A stretch of 64,000 nt of DNA from Salinibacterium sp. SWN248 (GCF_015864575.1 NZ_JADYWW010000001.1:1945719-2009718), one strand, 5' to 3'. Numbered from the stretch's first letter, positions 8,979 to 18,285 are shown. The notes: generated by a model from the sequence alone, not told the origin. Program-made: numbers and translations.

Positions 8979-9875
8979 ATGAAGGCGGTACTGGTGCTCC
9001 AACTCGACAACATCACCAAGAGCTTCGGGGTGCGCCCTGCACTCGACGGGGTGACCTTTGCTGTGCGCGACGGGCGCATGACGGGTTTCGTTGGTGGCAA
9101 CGGCGCGGGCAAAACGACGACCATGCGCATCCTGTTGGGCGTTCTCAATGCGGATGCCGGTGAGATTCACCTCGACGGCAAACCTCTGGGCGCAGAACAA
9201 CGGCGTCGCTTCGGCTACATGCCCGAAGAACGTGGGCTGTACCCGAAGATGAAGGTGCGGGAGCAGCTCGTCTACCTCGCTCGGCTCCACGGCTTCACGC
9301 AGGCCGCGGCTGGCCGCAACGCTGACAGCCTGCTTGAGGAACTCGGCCTCGGTGAGCGTCGCGATTCCACCCTCGAGAGCCTCTCGCTCGGAAATCAGCA
9401 GCGCGCGCAAATCGCAGCATCTCTCGTGCATGAGCCTGAAGTACTCGTGCTCGATGAGCCGTTCTCGGGGTTGGATCCCCTCGCCGTCGACACCGTTGTT
9501 GAGGCGCTCAAGCAGCGGGCGGCATCCGGCGCATCGGTGTTGTTCTCCTCGCACCAACTCGAAATCGTCGAGCGGCTCTGCGACGACCTAGTCATCATTG
9601 CGGATGGCAGCATCCGGGCATCCGGAGAACGCGAAGCGTTGCGCACCCAACACTCGGCACCGCGCTACGCCATCGCGTGCAGTAGCGACCTCGGCTGGCT
9701 TCGCGGCGAACCCGACATCACTGTGGTCGAGCTCGATGGCGGCCGCGCCACTTTCGACGCTGCCGAGCCCGCCGCGGCGCAGCGCGTCTTACGACGGGCA
9801 CTCGCCGACGGCGACGTCACCTCTTTTTCACCTCAGCGCGCATCCCTCGCCCAAATCTTCCGAGAGGTCATCTAA
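8979..9875 (+). CDS. ABC transporter ATP-binding protein (NatA-type)
   Basis: A 298-residue ATPase. Walker A is GGNGAGKTTT, the signature is ESLSLGNQQRAQIA (LSLGNQQ instead of canonical LSGGQ), Walker B is VLVLDEPFSGLD and the switch His is in SSHQLEIVE. The last 80 residues are the DUF4162-type C-terminal extension common in NatA/drug-export ATPases. Its stop overlaps the start of the permease gene by one base. Substrate unknown; Na+/drug or peptide export is typical for the class. Confidence 0.92.
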   Translation: MKAVLVLQLDNITKSFGVRPALDGVTFAVRDGRMTGFVGGNGAGKTTTMRILLGVLNADAGEIHLDGKPLGAEQRRRFGYMPEERGLYPKMKVREQLVYLARLHGFTQAAAGRNADSLLEELGLGERRDSTLESLSLGNQQRAQIAASLVHEPEVLVLDEPFSGLDPLAVDTVVEALKQRAASGASVLFSSHQLEIVERLCDDLVIIADGSIRASGEREALRTQHSAPRYAIACSSDLGWLRGEPDITVVELDGGRATFDAAEPAAAQRVLRRALADGDVTSFSPQRASLAQIFREVI

Positions 9876-10981
9876 TGAACGCCACTACTGCTGACCGCCG
9901 CTCCCCGCGCTTTGCGCACTCGGTTGCGCTTGTGGCCGAACGAGAAATCACCACACGACTGCGCTCCAAAAGTTTTCTCATCACCACCGGCATCCTGCTC
10001 CTTCTCGTTCTTGGCGGAGTGATTGCCGGCGGAATCATGTCGAAGAGCGTCTCAACCACACCGGTGGCCGTCGTCAGTTCGGTGTCGTCCGAACTCTCGA
10101 ACATCCCCGGACTCGAGATTACGGTCGTGGACAACCGCACTGAAGCCGAAGCCCTTGTCACCGAGGGAACCGTGGATGCCGCGGTCGTGCCGTCGGAGGA
10201 AGGGTCCACGATTCCCGTTACCGTCATCGCCGCAAGCGATGCGCCGTCGTCGCTCATGCAGGGGCTCGGCGTGAGCCCGGAGCTGATCCTCCTCGATCCG
10301 AGCGACACGAGCTACCTTCTGAGCTATCTCGCTGCGTTCGGCTTCGGCATCATCTTCTTCGCTTCGGGCATGACGTTTGGCCCGATGATCGCCCAGAGCG
10401 TTGTGGAAGAAAAGCAGACACGCATCGTGGAGATTCTGATGTCGGCAGTGCCCGTTTCGGCGCTCATGGCCGGAAAGGTCATTGGCAACTCGCTACTGGC
10501 CTTCGCTCAAATCATCGCGATTGCGGTGCTGGCGATCGTCGGCCTTTCGGTCACCGGCCAGGCTGAGCTGCTGGCACTTTTGGGCGCACCGCTGCTGTGG
10601 TTCGTCGGATTCTTTATCATCGGTTTCATCCTGCTTGCAGCGCTCTTTGCCGCTGTCGGTGCGATGGTGTCTCGTCAAGAAGACCTCGGAACAACGATGA
10701 CGCCCGTGACGATGCTCATCATGTTGCCGTACTTCGCAATCATCTTCCTGCACGACAACCCCGTCGCTCTGACGATCATGTCGTACGTGCCGTTCTCTGC
10801 ACCGGTGGGGATGCCGATGCGCCTCTTCCTCGGAACCGCCGAATGGTGGGAGCCACTAATTTCCCTCGCGATACTCGTCATCACGGCCGGGCTCGCCATT
10901 CTTCTGGGCTCGCGCATCTACAACAACTCACTGCTGAAGGTGGGAAGCCGGGTGAGCTGGGCTCAGGCCATCAAGGGCTAA
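9875..10981 (+). CDS. ABC-2 type permease (NatB-like)
   Basis: A 368-residue membrane protein. It has a cytosolic N-terminus, helix 1 at residues 28-50, a large extracytoplasmic loop (about 55-150) and then five helices. It contains VVEEKQTRIVEILMSAVP, the coupling segment conserved in ABC-2 permeases of the NatB/YhaP group. It is translationally coupled to the ATPase upstream (taATG overlap). The 3' end overlaps the convergent M23 gene by four bases. Confidence 0.92.
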   Translation: MNATTADRRSPRFAHSVALVAEREITTRLRSKSFLITTGILLLLVLGGVIAGGIMSKSVSTTPVAVVSSVSSELSNIPGLEITVVDNRTEAEALVTEGTVDAAVVPSEEGSTIPVTVIAASDAPSSLMQGLGVSPELILLDPSDTSYLLSYLAAFGFGIIFFASGMTFGPMIAQSVVEEKQTRIVEILMSAVPVSALMAGKVIGNSLLAFAQIIAIAVLAIVGLSVTGQAELLALLGAPLLWFVGFFIIGFILLAALFAAVGAMVSRQEDLGTTMTPVTMLIMLPYFAIIFLHDNPVALTIMSYVPFSAPVGMPMRLFLGTAEWWEPLISLAILVITAGLAILLGSRIYNNSLLKVGSRVSWAQAIKG

Positions 10982-11829
10982 CGAACGGTGATGTGCTCGT
11001 TGTCTGCCGGCATCGCGTCGCGCTCTTCTGATTCCTCGTCAACTGACACGGAACCGAAAACCATCGGTATTCCGTGCGCGGTCCAGACAGAGGCGCGATC
11101 CATCAACTGAGCGTGCACGTGGGGCTCGCTGGAGTTGCCTGAATTTCCGCAGGCGCCGATGGGCTGACCAGCTGTGACCCTGTCGCCAACACCTACGATC
11201 GCTGATCGCTGCTTCAGGTGGGCAACGAGGGCGAACACCCCGTCATCACCACGAATGGTGATGGTGTTTCCCACGATGAAACGCGGGCCGCCTAGTTCTC
11301 TGAGCGTGCCTTCGACCATCATGTAGCCGAAACCAAGCAGTGATGCACGGGCTCGGTGGTCTCGCTGCGAGTCGGCAACACGCACCACGACCCCGTCGAT
11401 CATCGCTCGTACCGGCTCGCCAAACGCGGGATATTCGGTGGGGTATCGCAACACGATCCCGGTGCCAAATTCGGGCCTCACCCGATCTGCGGGGTCGCAG
11501 ACGAGGTCAACAGCGTGCGTCTGGCCGTAAGCGCGAACCCCGTGGCTTGGCACGCGCGTTGCGGGACTGTTCAATGCCATCCACCGGCCGGTCACCGGCG
11601 ACGTCACTGTCCGTGGCTCCCACGTGGGCAGGAGTTTCACCCCGGGAATGACTACGGCGAGAACGAGCAGCATCCCCAGAATCCCCACCAAGGGCAGCAC
11701 CGATGCCACCGTTTTTACCGGGACAAACGGAATAACCTGGGCGCCAATTGTGCCCACAAAGATCGCAATAACCGACACGAAGAGCAGCACGCCCCGCGCC
11801 CGGTAAATCGCACTGATCAGCCCATTCAT
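10978..11829 (-). CDS. membrane-anchored M23 family metallopeptidase-like protein
   Basis: A 283-residue protein with two N-terminal membrane helices (residues 12-30 and 40-66). A LytM/M23 domain lies at about 90-265: the zinc ligand pair THAVDLV (H, D), HLKQRS and the final PHVHAQLM (HxH). All catalytic positions of a D-Ala/Gly endopeptidase appear present, so cell-wall cleavage or remodelling is plausible. Its start overlaps the stop of the ASCH gene (ATGA), placing it last in a rimK-ASCH-M23 operon. Confidence 0.85.
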   Translation of the reverse strand: MNGLISAIYRARGVLLFVSVIAIFVGTIGAQVIPFVPVKTVASVLPLVGILGMLLVLAVVIPGVKLLPTWEPRTVTSPVTGRWMALNSPATRVPSHGVRAYGQTHAVDLVCDPADRVRPEFGTGIVLRYPTEYPAFGEPVRAMIDGVVVRVADSQRDHRARASLLGFGYMMVEGTLRELGGPRFIVGNTITIRGDDGVFALVAHLKQRSAIVGVGDRVTAGQPIGACGNSGNSSEPHVHAQLMDRASVWTAHGIPMVFGSVSVDEESEERDAMPADNEHITVR

Positions 11830-12308
11830 AGCGTTGCTTTCTTTGCCGTGGATGCGCTCGTGCGCGCCTCTGAATCGTCGGCGGTTAGCTGGCGAACCAC
11901 TCTGAATCTCTCCAGCACCACGATGGTGTCATCGTTAACTGTGAACGCTGGGTCGCCGAGGTACGCACGCATGTCGTCGCCGTGCCAATAGCGTTCGTGA
12001 CCAGCGCGCCACTGCGCAACCGAGGAATAGCCTTCGCCTTCGTCACGAGCGTGCTCCCACCCCACGTCGGCAAGCCGCCTCTGCTCGACAGCCATAATTT
12101 CGATCACGGCAACGGGGTCGTCTTGCGAATCCACCACAGCGCAGCGCTCACCTGCCGCAGGCAGAGGGTCGTTTTCTATGCCGTATTCCACCAGAGTCGA
12201 CGTCGTCGACGTTTTCTCTCCGGCCAGAATGGCCGCCACCAATGTGTCGCGCATCGGCCCGGGAAAACCGAATTCTGAGCGCGGCAAATCGCTCTCGTTG
12301 CTCGCCAC
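11826..12308 (-). CDS. ASCH domain protein
   Basis: A 160-residue protein of the ASCH (PUA-like beta-barrel) superfamily: FPGPMRDTLVAAILAGEKTS, DPVAVIEI, and the family block around GEGYSSVAQWRAGHERYW. ASCH proteins bind RNA, and some hydrolyse acetylated nucleosides such as N4-acetylcytidine. The conserved Lys of GEKTST, typical of the active group, is present. It begins two bases after the rimK-like gene and overlaps the M23 gene by four bases, so the three are co-translated. The specific substrate is unknown. Confidence 0.88.
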   Translation of the reverse strand: MASNESDLPRSEFGFPGPMRDTLVAAILAGEKTSTTSTLVEYGIENDPLPAAGERCAVVDSQDDPVAVIEIMAVEQRRLADVGWEHARDEGEGYSSVAQWRAGHERYWHGDDMRAYLGDPAFTVNDDTIVVLERFRVVRQLTADDSEARTSASTAKKATL

Positions 12309-12310
12309 TT

Positions 12311-13501
12311 CTAGTCTTCGGTAACAGGCTGCGGCGGAAGCTTGCGCACCTTCGCGCGGCGGCGGCGGCGTGCCGGGATCATTGCGCGCATCTCTTCGAG
12401 CTTGCCAAAGCAGAGCAGGCGGTCGTTCGCTTCGAGCACAGTGCTGCGCCGGGGGTTCGGCACAACGTTGGAGCCGCGGTGCAGGGTGAGCACGGTGATG
12501 TCTTTCTCGCCGAGACCCGATTCGCCCAGCTGCTTGCCCACAAAATCCGCGTCGCTTCCGACAACGATTTCGGCAACGCCATAGCCGGTTGACACGCTGA
12601 GACGCTGGCGAACATCGATCTCGGGGAATGCCACCTGGTTGGCGATGTAGTCAATGATCGCGCCCGCGACATCCAACCCGGTTGCACGCTCAATGCCCTC
12701 AAGCCCGGGCGAGGAGTTGACCTCCATCACGAGCGGGCCATCTTTGCCCTCCAGCATGTCGACACCGGCAACCCGCAAGCCCATGATTTGGGCGGCCTTT
12801 ACTGCGGCGCGGTGGTACTCCGGCGTGAGTTCAACAGCTTCGACATTGCCGCCGCGGTGCACGTTCGACCGGAACTCATCGCCAACCGCAACGCGACGCA
12901 TCGCCGCAACAACGCGGTCACCGACAACGAGGGCGCGGATGTCGCGGCCCTTGCTCTCAGAGATAAAGCTCTGAATAAGCACGTTCTGTTTCGTCGAATG
13001 CAGGGTCTCGATGATCGCCTTGGCGACCTGAGTGTCCGGAGCGAGAATCACGCCGATGCCCTGCGTGCCTTCGAGCAGCTTGATGACGACGGGCGCACCG
13101 CCGACGCGCTCGATGGCCATCTCGACATCCGCCCGGTTGTGCACAAAGGTGGTCGCCGGCATGGCGATGTCGTGGCGAGAAAGAATCTGGGTGGCACGAA
13201 GCTTGTCGCGCGAGTTCGTAATTCCGCTCGAGGTGTTCGGCGTGTAGACATCCATTTGCTCGAACTGGCGAACAACAGCCGTGCCGAAGTAGGTGATGGA
13301 GTTGCCAATGCGGGGCAGGATGGCGTCGTAGTCCGAGAGCAACTTGCCGCGGTATTGCAGGTCGGGCTCCTCACCCGTGAGGTCGATTGCGAAGCGCAAA
13401 GTGTTGAGAACCTTCACCGTATGCCCACGCTGCTCAGCGGCCGCCCGAAGTCGCACAGTGGAATACGCCTGCGGCGCACGGGAGAGGATAGCGAGTTTCA
13501 T
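12311..13501 (-). CDS. rimK: RimK-family ATP-grasp ligase with C-terminal RCK_C (TrkA-C) domain
   Basis: About 396 residues from the ATG at 13499-13501, which has a GGCAGG ribosome site. The longer frame to 13543 adds non-conserved residues. Residues 1-290 match RimK (MKLAILSRAPQAYST, PRIGNSITYFGTAVVRQFE, KLLEGTQGIGV, VMEVNSSPGLEGIE). This ATP-grasp ligase adds glutamates to ribosomal protein S6 or related C-termini. Residues about 305-385 form a TrkA-C/RCK_C ligand-binding domain (IVVGSDADFVGKQLGES), suggesting small-ligand control. The RimB-like retropepsin starts three bases away on the other strand. Confidence 0.9.
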   Translation of the reverse strand: MKLAILSRAPQAYSTVRLRAAAEQRGHTVKVLNTLRFAIDLTGEEPDLQYRGKLLSDYDAILPRIGNSITYFGTAVVRQFEQMDVYTPNTSSGITNSRDKLRATQILSRHDIAMPATTFVHNRADVEMAIERVGGAPVVIKLLEGTQGIGVILAPDTQVAKAIIETLHSTKQNVLIQSFISESKGRDIRALVVGDRVVAAMRRVAVGDEFRSNVHRGGNVEAVELTPEYHRAAVKAAQIMGLRVAGVDMLEGKDGPLVMEVNSSPGLEGIERATGLDVAGAIIDYIANQVAFPEIDVRQRLSVSTGYGVAEIVVGSDADFVGKQLGESGLGEKDITVLTLHRGSNVVPNPRRSTVLEANDRLLCFGKLEEMRAMIPARRRRRAKVRKLPPQPVTED

Positions 13502-13504
13502 CGA

Positions 13505-14008
13505 ATGACCTGCCAAGATAAGGGGGTGATAGAGCCCACCCATTCAAACACGATCGCAGGCTGGCGTGAGTGGGTTTCCTTACCCGATCTCGGCGTGCCG
13601 TGGATTAAAGCCAAACTCGATACTGGGGCGCAGAGTTCTGCCCTCCATGCCGACGATATCGAAGAATTTGTGCGCGCCGATGGCAGCGAATGGGTGCGTT
13701 TTCGCGTCCGTCCGTGGCAGAGGTCCGACAAGGATGACGCTGTCGTCGAATGCGCTATCCACGATCGCCGCACCGTGCGAAGCTCCTCGGGGCACCGTGA
13801 GGATCGCATCGTCGTGTTGATCGATGTGGTGCTGTGCGGCCACACCGTCACGGCAGAAACAACGCTCACGAATCGCGATGAAATGGGCTTCCGGATGCTC
13901 GTGGGCCGCGAAGCGCTCAGCCAAGAGTTTCTGGTCGACTCAGGCAAATCATTTCTCGGCGGTCGCCCGCCCCGTGTCACGCGACGTCGCAACCAGGGTC
14001 AGGGCTAG
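13505..14008 (+). CDS. RimB-like retropepsin (ATP-dependent zinc protease family, PF05618)
   Basis: A 167-residue protein. The core begins at AGWREWVSLPDLGV and carries the aspartic-protease-like motif KLDTGAQSSALHA, with later NRDEMGFRMLVGREAL. The family includes RimB, which trims or cleaves RimK-made polyglutamate tails. ATG 13505 and GTG 13526 are both possible starts; a much longer frame upstream is only the antisense of rimK. The divergent arrangement with rimK, with starts three bases apart, makes a shared regulatory region and opposing activities likely. Confidence 0.85.
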   Translation: MTCQDKGVIEPTHSNTIAGWREWVSLPDLGVPWIKAKLDTGAQSSALHADDIEEFVRADGSEWVRFRVRPWQRSDKDDAVVECAIHDRRTVRSSSGHREDRIVVLIDVVLCGHTVTAETTLTNRDEMGFRMLVGREALSQEFLVDSGKSFLGGRPPRVTRRRNQGQG

Positions 14009-14079
14009 TCGGGCTGCTGGCTCGTCATCATCGTGCTGATCATTAGCCGCAGCCAAGGGCAGCCCGAAGGCGCAGCGGC

Positions 14080-15360
14080 ATGAGAAAGTTGTGGCCCCAG
14101 CGGCCGCTCACGCGAGTCATCGCCGCCGTTGTTGCGACCGCGCTGCTGGCTGCCGCGACCTTCGGCATCATCGCGGCCGTACAGTCCGCGGCGTTTGCGG
14201 CTACCTTCGTCCGCGCCCACGGCACCGACCTCGTGCTTCACGGCGAGACCTTCGAGTTCGCCGGTGCCAACAATTACTATCTCGGGCACAAGCCCGAGAG
14301 CACGGTGGTCGCGCTGCTTGACGACGCTGAAGCGGCAGGGCTCAGCGTCATCCGAACCTGGGGGTTTCAGGACTACGGAGACACCGACGGTTCGGGAGTT
14401 GCACCGCACGACTTCGAGGGTGTGTGGTACCAGGTGTGGGATGAGGCTGCCGGCGCCCCGGTTGTGAACACGGGAGCGACCGGACTCGAGCACCTTGACA
14501 TCGTGGTCGCCGAGGCAGAAGCACGCGGCATCAAGCTCGTCATCCCCTTCACGAACAACTGGAATGCTTACGGCGGCATTGACCAGTACGTTCAGTGGGC
14601 TGGCCTCGACGAGCACGCCGATTTCTACACCGACGAACGTATTCGCGGCTGGTACAAAGACTGGGTATCGACGGTGCTGAATCGCACCAACACGATCACG
14701 GGCGTGCAGTACAAAAACGATCCGACGATCCTTGCCTGGGAACTCGCGAATGAGCCCAGCTGTGCAAGTTCAGGCGTCTTCGCCGACGGGGAATGCGACA
14801 CTTCAACCATCACCGAGTGGGCGGATGAGATGAGCACCTACGTGAAGTCAATCGACCGCAATCACCTGCTCAGTGTGGGCGACGAGGGATTCTTCTGCGG
14901 TGACGAAGACTCCTGGACGCTGAATCAACAATTTGGGGCATCTGGTTACGGCGCCGGCTTTGGCGAAAACTGTTCCAACGGCGTCGACACCGTTGCCCTC
15001 GCAGCTCTGCGCCACATCGACATCATGTCGGTGCATCTCTACCCCGACACCTGGCAGGTCTCTACAGAATGGGGCACTGGCTGGATCGAGAAGCACGCCG
15101 AGGCCGCAGCAGAACTTGGCAAGCCCGTGTATCTGGGCGAGTTCGGGGTGAAGGATGGGTCAACCCGGGCTGACACCTACGCGACGTGGTTAGCAACAGT
15201 GCGCGACGGCGGCGTGGATGGTGCCCTCTTCTGGATGCTGGCATCCGACCAAGAAGACGGAAGCCCGTACCCGGACTACGACGGCTTCACCGTGTACTGC
15301 CCGAGCGATGCGTGCTCGGTTGCCGGAGATCACGCGGCGGTGATTCAGGGCGAGAACTAG
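14080..15360 (+). CDS. secreted GH5 family glycoside hydrolase (mannanase-like)
   Basis: A 426-residue protein. The N-terminal signal peptide (residues about 1-41) ends near AAFAATF. The catalytic TIM barrel shows FEFAGANNYYLG, VIRTWGFQDYG, acid/base Glu in LAWELANEPSC, VHLYPDTW and nucleophile Glu in VYLGEFGV, the GH5_7 mannan endo-1,4-beta-mannosidase pattern. No carbohydrate-binding module follows. Four or more Cys in the mature part could form disulfides. It probably degrades plant or algal mannan outside the cell. Confidence 0.9.
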   Translation: MRKLWPQRPLTRVIAAVVATALLAAATFGIIAAVQSAAFAATFVRAHGTDLVLHGETFEFAGANNYYLGHKPESTVVALLDDAEAAGLSVIRTWGFQDYGDTDGSGVAPHDFEGVWYQVWDEAAGAPVVNTGATGLEHLDIVVAEAEARGIKLVIPFTNNWNAYGGIDQYVQWAGLDEHADFYTDERIRGWYKDWVSTVLNRTNTITGVQYKNDPTILAWELANEPSCASSGVFADGECDTSTITEWADEMSTYVKSIDRNHLLSVGDEGFFCGDEDSWTLNQQFGASGYGAGFGENCSNGVDTVALAALRHIDIMSVHLYPDTWQVSTEWGTGWIEKHAEAAAELGKPVYLGEFGVKDGSTRADTYATWLATVRDGGVDGALFWMLASDQEDGSPYPDYDGFTVYCPSDACSVAGDHAAVIQGEN

Positions 15361-15437
15361 CCGTTTCTCACACGCACTCACCTAGTCGACCATAGTGACC
15401 TGATTGCGCTCCCAGTCGTTCTGAGTATCGTGACCCC

Positions 15438-16571
15438 ATGAGCATCGACATCCCCTCTCATGAAGACCTAGTAGCACTTTCGCAGCAGCGCAACGAGGCA
15501 AGCGTTTCGCTGTATGTCTCGCCAGGATCGACCGATGGCGGGCCACCGATCGGTCGCGACACTGAGGCGGCGCGACTCGCGCTCCGCTCGGCAGCCACGG
15601 AAGCGATGGCAGAGCTCGGCGTGCTTGGCGTAGAAAAAGCTGAGTTAGACGCGATCGGCCAGTCGCTAGGAGCCTTGGATCACGACACCGGTTTTTGGGC
15701 TTCTTCTGCGCGTTCAGTCGCTGTCTTTGTCTCGCCAGAGATCACCCAGTCGTTCCGCCTGCGCAATGAACTTCCCACCCTCGTTGCCGTTGGTGATCGA
15801 TTCGATCTTGGCCCGCTGCTGCGTGCAACCACGTTCGGTCACTCCGGCTATGTGCTGGCCGTAACACTGGGCAGTGTGCGACTTCTCTCGCTCAACGCCG
15901 ATGATTCGAGCGACGAGATCGCGTTGCCCGAACTCCCCGAGGATCTCGGCAGAACGCTTGAAACCGCCGACAATCACGGCAAGGCAGACACTCCTCGAGC
16001 GGATGGCGCCTTGGGGTCGAAGGTGGAACTTCGTCGCTACTGCTCGCTGATTCAGGAGGCGGTGCTCTCCGTCATGGGCAACTCGGGGTTGCCTTTGGTA
16101 CTTGCCGCATCCTCCGACCTGAAGCCCGCCTATCGTGAAATCTCTACCTATCGCGGACTGCTCTCATCAGCCATTGACGCGAATCCCAGTTCGCTCTCGA
16201 TCGACGATCTTGAGGATCGCGGCCGTGCCATTCTTGCCGAACACCACACCGACGAGCTCGCGTCGTGGCGCACGAAGTTCGGCAACAAACAGAGCAATGG
16301 ACTCGCTAGTTCGCAGTTGAGCGATGTTTCCCACGCCGCCACCGCCGGACTCGTTGACACGCTTCTGTTCGATCTGGCTTCGACCGACGAGGGCAGTATC
16401 GACGAGTACGGCCAAATTGTGTTCGCCAGCGAGCCCGGCCCGAGCACGTACGGTCTCGTTGACGAGCTCGCCGCGCGCGTCTTGAGAACCGGTGGCACCG
16501 TCAAGGCTGTTCGACGCGATGACCTTCCCGACGACTCGCCCGTCGCCGCAACATTCCGCGGACCGCTCTAG
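15438..16571 (+). CDS. baeRF family protein (bacterial archaeo-eukaryotic release-factor-like)
   Basis: A 377-residue protein. VSLYVSPG near the start, a central domain with YRGLLSSAIDANP, and a C-terminal eRF1 domain-3-like segment (TVKAVRRDDLPDDSPVAATF) match the baeRF families, which are related to peptide-chain release factor eRF1/pelota. Such proteins are suspected to work in ribosome rescue or stress. TATCGT at 15426-15431 ends six bases before the ATG with no ribosome site, so the mRNA is probably leaderless. A strong terminator follows. Confidence 0.75.
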   Translation: MSIDIPSHEDLVALSQQRNEASVSLYVSPGSTDGGPPIGRDTEAARLALRSAATEAMAELGVLGVEKAELDAIGQSLGALDHDTGFWASSARSVAVFVSPEITQSFRLRNELPTLVAVGDRFDLGPLLRATTFGHSGYVLAVTLGSVRLLSLNADDSSDEIALPELPEDLGRTLETADNHGKADTPRADGALGSKVELRRYCSLIQEAVLSVMGNSGLPLVLAASSDLKPAYREISTYRGLLSSAIDANPSSLSIDDLEDRGRAILAEHHTDELASWRTKFGNKQSNGLASSQLSDVSHAATAGLVDTLLFDLASTDEGSIDEYGQIVFASEPGPSTYGLVDELAARVLRTGGTVKAVRRDDLPDDSPVAATFRGPL

Positions 16572-16584
16572 GTCTCGAATGCTG

Positions 16585-16627
16585 AAGGGCGCTGCAGCGG
16601 AGGTTTACCCTCGGCTGCAGCGCCCTT
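16585..16627 (+). terminator. 14-bp stem terminator after the baeRF gene
   Basis: A perfect 14-bp stem pairs 16585-16598 (AAGGGCGCTGCAGC) with 16614-16627 and has a 15-base loop. It starts 13 bases after the baeRF stop. A run of T is lacking on the plus side. Its position between a plus gene and the convergent SDR gene suits both directions. Confidence 0.8.
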
Positions 16628-16716
16628 CGGCGTGTTTGGCGCGCAATGCACTCAGTGGGCGCCGTGCGCCCACCGGTCCACCGCAACGGATGCGCCGGTG
16701 CACGCTCCTTCGAGAG

Positions 16717-17502
16717 TTACTGGTGGGCGCCGCCGTCGATACGAATCTCGGTGCCGGTCACAAATGCGCCATCTTCACTAGCGAGCATGGCGACGACTCC
16801 GGCAACTGCTTCGGGCCCCGCGTACCCTTCCTTGATCGCTGGGCTCATCTTCATGAACAGCGAGTAATCGGCGTCTTCAGGAATACCAGGCCCCATGCTC
16901 TGCTTGCTCTCGCCGACGCCTTCGGTCATTCCTGAAGAGATCGATCCGGGCTGAACGGCGGTAAACCGGATTCCCTGCTTCGCGTACTCAGCGGCAAGCG
17001 CGTGCGTCATCGACTGAACTCCGCCCTTGCTCGCGGCGTACGCGGACATGTAGGGGTGACCAAAAGCCGCCGAGGTCGAGCTGAAATTTACGACCGCGGA
17101 TCCGTTGCCCTCGAGCAGCGCGGGAATGGTCTCCCGAATCATGAGGAAGGTACCGACCAAGTTGACGTTGAGTACCTGCTGAAAGAGTTCAAGGGACGTC
17201 GAGTGGGTGTGCGACGAGCGCAGGATGCCAGCAGCGTTGACGAGAACATCGAGTCCACCCAGCGTTCCTAGAGCAGTTGCGACAGCGGATTTCACCGACT
17301 CCTCGTCGGCAATGTTCACTACGACGGTGGAAAGGCGCGCTCCAGCTTCGCCCGCTTTGCTGACCGTGTCGGCCAATCCTGCTTCGCTCACGTCGGCGGC
17401 AACGACGTCGCCGCCCTCGGCGAGGAGTCGAAGCACGGTGGCTTGGCCGATGCCTGAGCCTGCGCCGGTGACAATGGCGCGACGTCCGGAGAACCTGTTC
17501 AT
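16717..17502 (-). CDS. SDR family oxidoreductase
   Basis: About 261 residues from ATG 17500-17502, which has a GAAAGG ribosome site. It has the classical short-chain dehydrogenase motifs: TGAGSGIGQ for cofactor, AAD at the end of beta-2 (NAD preference likely), NAAG, and the catalytic Ser with YAASK (Tyr/Lys). The substrate is unknown. It is divergent from a TetR gene with a palindrome between them, so it is probably the target of that regulator. Confidence 0.9.
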   Translation of the reverse strand: MNRFSGRRAIVTGAGSGIGQATVLRLLAEGGDVVAADVSEAGLADTVSKAGEAGARLSTVVVNIADEESVKSAVATALGTLGGLDVLVNAAGILRSSHTHSTSLELFQQVLNVNLVGTFLMIRETIPALLEGNGSAVVNFSSTSAAFGHPYMSAYAASKGGVQSMTHALAAEYAKQGIRFTAVQPGSISSGMTEGVGESKQSMGPGIPEDADYSLFMKMSPAIKEGYAGPEAVAGVVAMLASEDGAFVTGTEIRIDGGAHQ

Positions 17503-17546
17503 TGGGTGCCTTTCTAGGTGGGTGTTGGCCCCACGGTACGGCAAAG

Positions 17547-17561
17547 TGGCACAATGTGCCA
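17547..17561. promoter_or_regulatory. palindromic operator between SDR and TetR genes
   Basis: TGGCACAATGTGCCA is a perfect 6-3-6 inverted repeat lying 45 bases upstream of the SDR start and 47 bases upstream of the TetR start. This is a typical position for a TetR-family autoregulatory operator. Binding is inferred. Confidence 0.7.
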
Positions 17562-17608
17562 TAGTGACAGTTGATGCAGTTCACCATTCAGCGCGTACGC
17601 TCCTCTAT

Positions 17609-18250
17609 ATGAATGCAGAACCTCTCAGCCTTACGGAGCGTCGCAAGCGCGACACTCAGCTTGAGATAGCTCGCACAGCCGCGCGACTCTTCTCCGACCG
17701 CGGCGCAGCCGCAGTGACCGCCGAAGAGATCGCCCAGCAGTCCGGTGTTGCCGTACGCACCTTTTACCGGTATTTCAGCAGCAAGGAAGATGCCGTAGCT
17801 CCTCTTTTGACGATCGGCGCGGACCAATGGCACGCGCTCGTCGCCGCAGCCGACCCTGACGAAAATGTGCTCGCCGCCCTCGAACACACGATCTCCGCCG
17901 TACTTACCCCTCGCAATGCCGAGGAAATCGAGGGGCTGCGCTGGACACTTGGTCTGCTTCACGCCGCCACCAGCGACGCCGCTCTGCAACACGTGTGGCA
18001 CCGCGTGAACTCCGACTCAGAGGTGCAACTCAGGTTGGTCCTTGCCCCCGTAATGCCGGCGGATACAACCCCGTTGACTCTGCGCTTGCTCGCCGCAGCG
18101 GCCACGAGCGCTCTGCGCATCGCCCTCGAAGCCAGCGCTGAAGCCGATCGCACCATGAAGGATCCCAGCGTGCTCGCCTCGCACGCGTTGGACGCGTTCA
18201 GGCAGCTGACCAGCGGGCTAGATTTCGCACCGACCCCGAGAGCTAGTTAG
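17609..18250 (+). CDS. TetR family transcriptional regulator
   Basis: A 213-residue protein. The N-terminal helix-turn-helix is clear (ARLFSDRGAAAVTAEEIAQ, then VAVRTFYRYFSSKEDAV). The C-terminal ligand domain is diverged. The start at ATG 17609 is supported by TACGCT at 17596-17601, seven bases upstream, which suggests a leaderless transcript; the frame extends further upstream but without conserved sequence. It likely represses the divergent SDR gene and itself through the palindrome at 17547-17561. Confidence 0.9.
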   Translation: MNAEPLSLTERRKRDTQLEIARTAARLFSDRGAAAVTAEEIAQQSGVAVRTFYRYFSSKEDAVAPLLTIGADQWHALVAAADPDENVLAALEHTISAVLTPRNAEEIEGLRWTLGLLHAATSDAALQHVWHRVNSDSEVQLRLVLAPVMPADTTPLTLRLLAAAATSALRIALEASAEADRTMKDPSVLASHALDAFRQLTSGLDFAPTPRAS

Positions 18251-18285
18251 CCACGCCACTCTCGCCCCAGCAGCAGATTCTGCTG

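Noticed and set aside
8655-9557. 300-codon minus-strand frame
   Set aside because: It runs antisense to the hydrolase end and the ABC ATPase; no family features.
12788-13504. long 5' extension of the RimB-like gene
   Set aside because: It is antisense to rimK; homology begins only at the VIEPTHS/AGWREWV region.
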